Source: Paracoccaceae bacterium (GTDB lineage: Bacteria; Pseudomonadota; Alphaproteobacteria; Rhodobacterales; Rhodobacteraceae). From it: a DNA stretch of 6,295 bases. The DNA lies in assembly GCA_013214715.1 (NCBI GenBank), contig JABSSB010000205.1, forward strand, positions 1 through 6,295, in the 5' to 3' direction. Numbering within the stretch: position 1 is the first letter of the stretch; every line of letters begins with the position of its first letter. The notes beneath the pieces are model-generated. The model had not been told where the DNA came from. It searched no databases and saw only the letters and a program-made list of their open reading frames with translations. Shown piece by piece: positions 1 to 4,729 of the stretch. The translations under genes were made by a program, and so were the position numbers.

Positions 1-390
1 GAGGCCACCGCGGCCAACCGTGACCATGTTGCTCAGACTGTCGGGCAGATCGACCTTGCCGATATCCAGATCCGGCACACCCGAGGTTTCCACAAAGCGG
101 ATGTCCAGCATCCTCTCGAGATCATCCATCACCTGCCGGATGCGGGCGATCTCTTTGGCGGTCAGCTGCGTCCATCCGGTGTAATCATCGCTCAACCCCA
201 CGACAGAGGGGAGCGTTGGATCGCCAAAGGCATAAGTGATGACATTGTCATTGCCGCCTTCGGCCCGCGGCAGGCGCGCGGTATTGCCCGGCCCGCCCGT
301 CGCAGATCCCATTATCTGCCGATCCCGCATGAAATCGAACTGCAATGCGTCCTGAATATCGTTGACCGTGGTCATACCCGTGCCTGTCAT
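1..390 (-). CDS. Serralysin-like zinc metalloprotease, N-terminal part (partial)
   Basis: The minus strand is open from an in-frame stop at 409-411 to the left window edge, giving 130 codons from ATG at 388-390. A second in-frame ATG at 373-375 has a weak AGG about 7-8 bases upstream and may be the true start. The segment NVITYAFGDPT (about residues 49-59), then GWTQLTAKEIARIRQVMDD, then LDIRFVETSG and a PDLDIG strand, matches how M10/serralysin-type metzincins begin: an 'ITY-F-DP' strand, the helix 'W..LT..E...I...', and 'I-F-E......DL-IG'. The catalytic HExxHxxGxxH helix normally follows several dozen residues later, so it would lie beyond the window and cannot be verified. There is no signal peptide, as expected for proteases exported by type I secretion. 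The gene is divergent from pccB and shares its upstream region. Family assignment is pattern recognition from memory; an unrelated metzincin-like protein is possible. Confidence 0.62.
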   Translation of the reverse strand, partial: MTGTGMTTVNDIQDALQFDFMRDRQIMGSATGGPGNTARLPRAEGGNDNVITYAFGDPTLPSVVGLSDDYTGWTQLTAKEIARIRQVMDDLERMLDIRFVETSGVPDLDIGKVDLPDSLSNMVTVGRGGL

Positions 391-430
391 GATGTCGTCA
401 TGCAGCCATCATGCCCGCGATTCATTAACG

Positions 431-449
431 TTTCGGGAATGGCCCGAAA
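431..449. promoter_or_regulatory. Perfect inverted repeat, candidate operator
   Basis: TTTCGGG (431-437) and CCCGAAA (443-449) are perfect inverted copies separated by AATGG. No T-run follows on either strand, so it does not look like an intrinsic terminator. Its place in a divergent promoter region suggests a binding site for a dimeric regulator of the protease gene, pccB or both. The regulator is unknown. Confidence 0.4.
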
Positions 450-464
450 GAGCCCTCCAGACAC

Positions 465-504
465 TTTGCAAATTTGCTGCTTTTGTTTTGCTTGGATTTG
501 CAAG
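465..504. promoter_or_regulatory. TTTGC repeat cluster, candidate PccR/ScfR-type operator of pccB
   Basis: TTTGCAAA lies at 465-472 and TTTGCAAG at 497-504, exactly 32 bp apart (about three helical turns). Between them are TTTGCTGC at 473-480 and TTTGCTTG at 487-494. GCAAATTTGC at 468-477 is itself a perfect palindrome. As I recall, PccR of Rhodobacter sphaeroides, a short-chain fatty acyl-CoA regulator (ScfR), binds TTTGCAAA-N4-TTTGCAAA upstream of pccB. The exact 4-base spacing is not present here, so this is a similar but rearranged site. The distance to the pccB start (about 70-110 bp) fits control of its promoter. No pccR gene is in the window. Confidence 0.5.
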
Positions 505-564
505 TTTTCTCGATTGGCCTTTGCCGATGCTGCACCTGCAGCTATGGTTGCGCAAATTTGATCC

Positions 565-570
565 GGGAGG
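565..570 (+). promoter_or_regulatory. Ribosome binding site of pccB (decides start)
   Basis: GGGAGG lies 6 bases before ATG at 577 and only 3 bases before the in-frame GTG at 574. This favours ATG 577 as the start and gives an N-terminus beginning MKDIL. Confidence 0.8.
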
Positions 571-576
571 CCTGTG

Positions 577-2109
577 ATGAAGGACATTCTTGCCGAGCTT
601 GAAGCCCGCCGCGATGCGGCGCGGATGGGAGGCGGCCAACGCCGCATCGATGCACAACATGCCCGCGGCAAGCTCACCGCGCGCGAACGCGTTCAACTGT
701 TGCTCGACGAAGGCAGCTTTGAAGAGTTCGACATGTTCGTTGCGCATCGCTGCACCGAATTCGGCATGGAAAAGCAGCGCCCTGCAGGCGATGGCGTGGT
801 CACCGGCTGGGGCACGATCAATGGACGCATGGTCTATGTGTTCAGCCAGGATTTCACGGTTCTCGGCGGCTCGGTCTCGGAAACGCATGCCAAGAAGATC
901 TGCAAGATCATGGACATGGCCGTGGAAAACGGCGCCCCGGTTATCGGTATCAACGATTCTGGCGGCGCGCGCATTCAGGAAGGCGTCGACTCACTCGCGG
1001 GTTATGGCGAGGTCTTCTCTCGCAATATCCGCGCCTCGGGTGTGGTGCCGCAGATCTCGATGATCATGGGGCCTTGCGCGGGCGGCGCGGTCTATTCGCC
1101 CGCGATGACCGATTTCATCTTCATGGTGCGCGACAGCTCTTACATGTTCGTGACCGGCCCGGACGTCGTGAAAACCGTCACCAATGAGGTTGTGACCGCC
1201 GAAGAACTGGGCGGCGCGTCCACCCATACCAAGAAATCTTCGGTCGCCGATGGCGCATTTACCAATGATGTTGAAGCGATCGCCGAAGTGCGTCGCCTGG
1301 TGGATTTCCTGCCGCTCAACAACCGCGAAAAGCCGCCCGTGCGGCCCTTTTTTGACGACCCGGCCCGGATCGAGGACTCGCTCGACACGCTGATCCCCGA
1401 CAATCCGAACACGCCCTATGACATGAAGGAACTGATCCTGAAGATCGCGGATGAGGGCGACTTCTTTGAGCTTCAGGAAGATTTCGCAAAGAACATCATC
1501 ACGGGCTTCATCCGTTTGGAAGGTCAGACCGTGGGCGTTGTGGCAAACCAGCCGATGGTGCTGGCGGGCTGTCTGGACATCGACAGCTCTCGCAAGGCGG
1601 CGCGTTTTGTCCGCTTCTGTGATGCGTTCGAAATCCCGCTGCTGACGCTGGTGGATGTGCCCGGCTTCCTGCCCGGCACCAGCCAGGAATATGCCGGCGT
1701 GATCAAACATGGCGCGAAACTGCTTTATGCCTATGGCGAAGCAACCGTGCCAAAGGTCACCGTGATCACCCGCAAAGCCTATGGCGGCGCCTATGTGGTG
1801 ATGTCATCCCAACATCTGCGCGGCGATTTCAACTATGCCTGGCCCACCGCCGAGATTGCCGTGATGGGCGCCAAGGGCGCGACCGAGATCATCCATCGCG
1901 CCGATCTCGACGATGCCGAAAAGACAGCGCAGAACACGCAGGATTACGAAGACCGCTTTGCCAACCCGTTTGTCGCGGCCGAGCGTGGCTTCATCGACGA
2001 GGTGATCCAACCCCGCTCGACCCGGCGTCGCGTGGCACGGGCCTTTGCGTCGCTGCGCAACAAACAGGTCCACACGCCCTGGAAAAAACACGACAACATC
2101 CCGCTCTAA
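577..2109 (+). CDS. pccB: Propionyl-CoA carboxylase beta subunit (carboxyltransferase)
   Basis: A complete 510-aa protein, the usual PccB length. It transfers the carboxyl group from carboxybiotin to propionyl-CoA, giving (S)-methylmalonyl-CoA; with PccA it forms the cytoplasmic alpha6-beta6 holoenzyme known from Ruegeria/Roseobacter crystal work. Two crotonase-fold halves are visible. The N-terminal half carries GGARIQEG (129-136) and GPCAGGAVYSPAMTD (165-179), the acyl-CoA oxyanion-hole region. The C-terminal half carries VDVPGFLPGTSQE (359-371) and RKAYGGAYVVMSS (399-411), the biotin-side oxyanion region, followed by AWPTAEIAVMGAKGA (421-435). Start ATG 577 is chosen from the Shine-Dalgarno spacing; GTG 574 would add one residue. 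It is the first gene of a likely operon; the next gene begins 9 bases after the stop. Methylcrotonyl-CoA carboxylase beta is the main alternative, but length, motifs and the pccA-like gene downstream favour PccB. No missing active-site segment was seen. Confidence 0.96.
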   Translation: MKDILAELEARRDAARMGGGQRRIDAQHARGKLTARERVQLLLDEGSFEEFDMFVAHRCTEFGMEKQRPAGDGVVTGWGTINGRMVYVFSQDFTVLGGSVSETHAKKICKIMDMAVENGAPVIGINDSGGARIQEGVDSLAGYGEVFSRNIRASGVVPQISMIMGPCAGGAVYSPAMTDFIFMVRDSSYMFVTGPDVVKTVTNEVVTAEELGGASTHTKKSSVADGAFTNDVEAIAEVRRLVDFLPLNNREKPPVRPFFDDPARIEDSLDTLIPDNPNTPYDMKELILKIADEGDFFELQEDFAKNIITGFIRLEGQTVGVVANQPMVLAGCLDIDSSRKAARFVRFCDAFEIPLLTLVDVPGFLPGTSQEYAGVIKHGAKLLYAYGEATVPKVTVITRKAYGGAYVVMSSQHLRGDFNYAWPTAEIAVMGAKGATEIIHRADLDDAEKTAQNTQDYEDRFANPFVAAERGFIDEVIQPRSTRRRVARAFASLRNKQVHTPWKKHDNIPL

Positions 2110-2118
2110 GGGGATATT

Positions 2119-3009
2119 GTGACCGGCGCGCGCGCATATCTGGGCACGATGATCTTCGCGCTCCTGCTGGCGGGGATGGGGCTGTATCTGCTCCTGTCCC
2201 CGACCGATGGGCGTGTTGAACTGACAGCCGAAGGCATTGCCTGGAAGGTCCAGCAGATCGGCTGGATCGAACAGGATGGCTTTTGGCGCGCCGAAGCCGA
2301 TGTGCGGGCGATCGACATCACCCGCGCCACGCCGATCGACCGCACCCTGCTGTTGCAGGCGGTCTGCATGGCGCTCTTGGGCTCGGGGTTTGTGCCGGCG
2401 CGGCACGGTTTCGATCTGGCAGGCGTCTATAGGGTCGATCTGTCTCTGGCGGCGGTCTCGGGCGATCGGTTGATGTCGGATCACGCGCTGCCCGTGCCGG
2501 TGCGCAACGGCACCTGCATGGCGCCGCTTGAGGATATCAAGCTGACCTATGCCGGGCCGATTTCCGGCTGGCATCTCGACCTGCTCAGCCCGGTGATCAC
2601 CGGCACAGATCAGATACAGCCCGGCGGGTTCGAAGTCACCTTTCTGCCCATCGACCCGGCGGCAGATCCCGACTGGGATGCGCAGTTCGCCTGCGAAGCG
2701 GCCCTGCGCGACGGGATCGTGGTCAGCAATATCCACCGTCTGGTTCCCCAGCCCCGGACCACGACTGCGGATGAGCTGGACCCGGCCATAACCGAAACAC
2801 TGGGCTGGTTTGTGGATGAGCTTTTGGCGCTTCTGCCCGGCACAGGCTGGCGCGTGGCCCGCCATGTGCATCGCGCGGGCGATCCAAATGACGCGGCAGC
2901 ATTTGACGTGCAGGAACTGCGCGTCATCGCCATCGGCGCCGACACCCGCATGACCGACAGCTTTGCCGTGACAGGCACACGCTGCGATCCGATGGGGCGG
3001 GCGGCGTGA
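2119..3009 (+). CDS. Uncharacterised membrane-anchored protein, 296 aa
   Basis: I do not recognise this family. It starts at GTG 2119, with AGGGGA at 2109-2114 four bases upstream, and lies 9 bases after pccB, so it is probably co-transcribed. Residues about 7-27 form one hydrophobic segment (YLGTMIFALLLAGMGLYLLL) preceded by an Arg and with no clear signal peptidase site, suggesting an N-in anchor with a ~265-aa periplasmic domain. That domain has four cysteines (83, 133, 192, 289), enough for two disulfides, which supports export. It appears to alternate strands and loops; a Pro/Thr-rich stretch near 209-217 may be a linker before a helical segment (222-240). Its stop overlaps the next start (TGATG at 3007-3011), implying translational coupling. 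An internal ATG at residue 11 is a less likely start because it would remove the basic end of the anchor. Function unknown. Confidence 0.8.
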   Translation: MTGARAYLGTMIFALLLAGMGLYLLLSPTDGRVELTAEGIAWKVQQIGWIEQDGFWRAEADVRAIDITRATPIDRTLLLQAVCMALLGSGFVPARHGFDLAGVYRVDLSLAAVSGDRLMSDHALPVPVRNGTCMAPLEDIKLTYAGPISGWHLDLLSPVITGTDQIQPGGFEVTFLPIDPAADPDWDAQFACEAALRDGIVVSNIHRLVPQPRTTTADELDPAITETLGWFVDELLALLPGTGWRVARHVHRAGDPNDAAAFDVQELRVIAIGADTRMTDSFAVTGTRCDPMGRAA

Positions 3010-3365
3010 TGGCCAGGAAAGGGTGGCATATCCTGCGCAAACCGGACGGCCTGGTGTTGACCCGGCATCTGCCGCCGCGCTTTGACGTGATGGGGCACGG
3101 CTGGCTGCCAGCGGGTCGGCCTCTGGCGCTGGCCCAGCAGATCCGCCAGGATCTCTGGCGCCTGTTGCAAGCGCAGCGGGGGTTCTCTCCGGTCGTGGCG
3201 CTGACCGCCGCCGATACCGGGTGGCAGGTGCAGGCAGGCGGACGTCTTTCGGGGCCGGTGGCCAAGGGGTTGGCGGCACGCATCGACGACATGCTGCAAG
3301 ACCCCAAGCGTCGCGTCCGCTGGGTCACACAGGCCCGCCGTCACAGCGAAAAGGGGCTGGCATGA
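3009..3365 (+). CDS. Uncharacterised basic protein, 118 aa
   Basis: A small Arg/Lys-rich protein (N-terminus MARKGWHILRKPDG) with no signal peptide, no membrane segment and no cysteine, so probably cytoplasmic. The chosen ATG at 3009 overlaps the previous stop by one base (TGATG), and GGGGCGGG upstream can act as ribosome binding site; the in-frame GTG at 3006 would add one residue. Residues 38-60 (PLALAQQIRQDLWRLLQAQRG) look like an amphipathic helix, and residues 99-111 are strongly basic (PKRRVRWVTQARR). The strong G/C third-position bias and overlapping gene ends support a real gene co-expressed with its neighbours. The basic tail could bind nucleic acid or a membrane, but no known domain was recognised. 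It ends in GCATGA, where a possible micro-ORF begins. Confidence 0.75.
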   Translation: MARKGWHILRKPDGLVLTRHLPPRFDVMGHGWLPAGRPLALAQQIRQDLWRLLQAQRGFSPVVALTAADTGWQVQAGGRLSGPVAKGLAARIDDMLQDPKRRVRWVTQARRHSEKGLA

Positions 3366-3460
3366 GAACTGCGATTCCCTGTCACAGCGTTGATATGTGC
3401 GAAAAAACGCCCGTATCGGGTGACGTTACGTTTGACAAACCTCAAGGGGCTGTTTCATGA
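3362..3460 (+). CDS. Possible 32-aa micro-ORF linking two operon genes
   Basis: ATG at 3362 overlaps the upstream stop (ATGA), and its own stop at 3458-3460 overlaps the next start (ATGA at 3457-3460). A good Shine-Dalgarno, AAAAGGGG (3349-3356), lies 5 bases before the ATG. The peptide (MRTAIPCHSVDMCEK...) has two cysteines and no hydrophobic segment. Against a real gene: its third codon positions are much less G/C-rich than those of flanking genes, and it resembles no protein I know. It could be a leader that keeps ribosomes moving to the DUF6497-like gene, or simply intergenic DNA with an accidental reading frame. Confidence 0.28.
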   Translation: MRTAIPCHSVDMCEKTPVSGDVTFDKPQGAVS

Positions 3461-3951
3461 TGTCGCTCATTCGGCATTCCAACGCGCGCGCATGTGACGC
3501 AGCGCACGCAGCCCCGACGGGAGGAGCTCACCTTTGGTGGGGTCGGGGCTGCGGCTTTGCCGGCCTGGCTTTCATTGCAATGCTCTGGACCACGCAGGGG
3601 GCTGCGCAGATCGGCGAAACGATCGAGGTGCCCTCCGGGCAGCCCGTGACCTTGTCTGAGATTCTCCTCGATACCGATCCCGGCGCGCTTTGGGTGCGGT
3701 TCCGCTTTGTGGCACCGCGCATCCGCGAAGGGGCGGGCGCGGTCAGCTATGATGTGACGGCTCTGGACATGGATTTTCTATGCAATGATCTGGCTCTGCC
3801 CTGGCTGGATGAACGCGCCGTGACAGCCGAACGGATCGTGATCTCCTTCAGCGACCAGCCCACCGTTCTGGGCCAGTCCGATCCGATGATCACGCAGTTC
3901 TTTGAATTCTACCGCTCCGAAAACGGTGCCTGCATCTGGGAGGAACACTGA
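3457..3951 (+). CDS. Secreted DUF6497-like protein, 164 aa
   Basis: The protein resembles, from memory, the Rhodobacterales DUF6497 family (sometimes mislabelled acetolactate synthase), with the pattern EVPSGQPVTLSEILLDTDPG (57-76), LWVRFRFVAPRI (78-89), a Cys in DMDFLCNDLALPWL (104-117), RIVISFSD and a C-terminal ending CIWEEH. Function of the family is unknown. Hydrophobic residues 33-44 followed by TTQGAAQ suggest a signal peptide cut after Ala50, giving a ~114-aa periplasmic protein; the two mature cysteines (109, 159) could form a disulfide. The region before the hydrophobic core is unusually long (~30 residues). AAGGGG at 3444-3449 is 7 bases before ATG 3457, favouring it over ATG 3460. 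The next gene starts one base after the stop, so they are likely co-translated. Confidence 0.82.
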   Translation: MMSLIRHSNARACDAAHAAPTGGAHLWWGRGCGFAGLAFIAMLWTTQGAAQIGETIEVPSGQPVTLSEILLDTDPGALWVRFRFVAPRIREGAGAVSYDVTALDMDFLCNDLALPWLDERAVTAERIVISFSDQPTVLGQSDPMITQFFEFYRSENGACIWEEH

Positions 3952-3952
3952 C

Positions 3953-4297
3953 ATGCTCAAGCATCGCGGATTTCCCGGTCGTCTGCCGGGCACGGATTAC
4001 CAATTCACCATCCGCCGCGCCAATCCGCGCGGGGTCACGCCGATCATCCGTCGCGAACGCCACCGCGACCGCAAGCCCGCCGACCGTCGCGCCGATGCAG
4101 GTTTTTTGCGGGCCCTGTGGGAGGCGTTTGGCGACCAGCCGTTTGAACGGGGCAATCTGGATGCCGGGCGGCTCTCGTGGTTGTTCGGGCGCGAGGTGGT
4201 CGCTGTGGACGAGGCGTTCGACCCGGAAGATTACGACGCGCTTCTGGTGATCAATGTTGATCTTGCCCGCGCCTCTTTCCCGGAGGCGTTTGAATGA
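3953..4297 (+). CDS. Uncharacterised Arg-rich protein, 114 aa
   Basis: Start ATG 3953 follows GGGAGGA (3938-3944) by 8 bases and sits one base after the upstream stop, so translation is probably coupled; an in-frame ATG at 3902 would add 17 residues but would lie inside the upstream gene. Charge is strongly split. Residues 21-47 are Arg-rich (RRANPRG, IIRRERHRDRKPADRR), while the C-terminal half is acidic (EVVAVDEAFDPEDYDALLVINVDLA, 81-105) and probably folded, with a helix around FLRALWEAFGDQPF (51-64). No signal peptide, membrane segment or cysteine is present, so it is likely cytoplasmic. No domain was recognised. The basic half could bind nucleic acid or the acidic part of a partner. It is the last gene of the tightly packed run after pccB. 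Confidence 0.78.
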   Translation: MLKHRGFPGRLPGTDYQFTIRRANPRGVTPIIRRERHRDRKPADRRADAGFLRALWEAFGDQPFERGNLDAGRLSWLFGREVVAVDEAFDPEDYDALLVINVDLARASFPEAFE

Positions 4298-4415
4298 GAA
4301 CCGACTGCCTGAAAACTGTCCAGTTTGCGCCTTTCGGCCGCCGCGCAGAAAATGTACAGAATGGTCAGTTCCGCCTGAGCGGCATGTACAAAAAAGACAA
4401 TATTCGAGGTGCAGT
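4298..4415 (+). promoter_or_regulatory. Intergenic region, likely promoter/operator of lipoprotein gene
   Basis: This 118-base gap is the longest after pccB. It holds a 14-bp palindrome, AAACTGTCCAGTTT (4313-4326), and two copies of ATGTACA at 4352-4358 and 4384-4390, exactly 32 bp apart. The A-rich tract near 4390-4403 makes a promoter likely. A weak sigma-70-like pair, TTGCGC (4325-4330) and GAAAAT (4348-4353) with a 17-bp gap, can be drawn but has only 4/6 matches in each box. Reading frames crossing this gap are not coding-like. Confidence 0.4.
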
Positions 4416-4619
4416 ATGCGCAAACTCAAACTCATCACGGTCTGCGCCGCGCTCGCGCTTTTGGGCGCTTGTGGCGACACGGTCGGCAAGCAGACAGTTT
4501 ATGGCGCGGCCGGCGGCGCGCTTGCAGCCGATGCGCTTGGCGGCGACTGGCGCCTTGGCGCATTGGTCGGCTCGGCCGCAAATGTGCTGGCCTGCGACAG
4601 CGGCGAAGTCGACTGCTGA
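4416..4619 (+). CDS. Small Gly-rich lipoprotein, 67 aa
   Basis: MRKLKLITVCAALALLGAC is a typical lipoprotein signal peptide: a basic start, a hydrophobic core and the lipobox LGAC with lipidated Cys19. GAGG at 4406-4409, 6 bases before ATG 4416, supports the start. The mature 49-residue part is Gly/Ala-rich (VYGAAGGALAADALGG, 28-43; LGALVGSAANVLAC, 47-60), with small residues spaced like a glycine-zipper helix that could insert in or pack against a membrane. It ends with CDSGEVDC, placing two further cysteines (60, 67) that could form a disulfide. The +2 residue is Gly, so by the E. coli sorting rule it would go to the outer membrane; whether that rule applies here is uncertain. It is followed by a strong terminator and probably forms its own transcription unit. 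Function unknown. Confidence 0.85.
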   Translation: MRKLKLITVCAALALLGACGDTVGKQTVYGAAGGALAADALGGDWRLGALVGSAANVLACDSGEVDC

Positions 4620-4661
4620 TCCATCCGCCCGCCTGACTGGCGGCGCATACGAAATCTGCAA

Positions 4662-4697
4662 ACACCGCACGTCCCGGACCGGGGCGCGCGGTGTTTT
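4662..4697 (+). terminator. Intrinsic terminator after lipoprotein gene, before pccA
   Basis: ACACCGC (4662-4668) pairs perfectly with GCGGTGT (4688-4694). Inside, after one A-C mismatch, CG-T-CCCG pairs with CGGG-G-CG around a GAC loop (one T-G wobble). The stem ends in TTTT (4694-4697). This is a classic Rho-independent terminator. It lies only ~33 bases before the pccA start. A smaller 5-bp hairpin (4629-4633/4639-4643) precedes it. On the minus strand the hairpin is followed by only three Ts, so activity in that direction would be weak. Confidence 0.82.
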
Positions 4698-4729
4698 GCG
4701 TTGTGAACCATCAAGACTGAGGGACATCC

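Larger units (their letters stand above)
391..576. other. Divergent intergenic region between protease gene and pccB
   Basis: These 186 bases separate two divergently transcribed genes and contain no plausible gene of their own. They hold a short inverted repeat next to the protease start (CATGA-N5-TCATG, 388-402), a perfect 7-bp inverted repeat (431-449), an AT-rich tract with repeated TTTGC units (465-504), a 6-bp inverted repeat (529-542) and the pccB ribosome binding site. The middle is clearly richer in A/T than the flanking genes, as expected for a promoter. I could not pick a convincing -35/-10 pair. Confidence 0.7.

Noticed and set aside
574..576. GTG at 574 as start of pccB
   Set aside because: It is only 3 bases from the Shine-Dalgarno, whereas ATG 577 has 6-base spacing and gives the expected N-terminus.
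991..1710. A 239-codon minus-strand frame inside pccB
   Set aside because: It lies entirely antisense to conserved carboxyltransferase coding sequence, and its His/Arg/Asp-rich product looks like a shadow.
1804..3279. A 491-codon open frame on the minus strand antisense to the end of pccB and the next genes
   Set aside because: It opposes well-supported genes, has a composition rich in Arg/Pro/His/Ala typical of antisense frames in GC-rich DNA, and contains no recognisable domain.
3400..3424. Hairpin CCCG-TAT-CGGG next to an A6 run, a possible minus-strand terminator
   Set aside because: The core stem is only 4 bp (6 with a wobble) and there is no minus-strand gene for it to terminate.
3432..3461. 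Consensus -35 TTGACA with CATGAT 18 bp downstream as a promoter for the DUF6497-like gene
   Set aside because: The -10 box has only 4/6 matches, and transcription would begin inside the gene after its start codon; the TTGACA is also part of a GTTTG-A-CAAAC palindrome.
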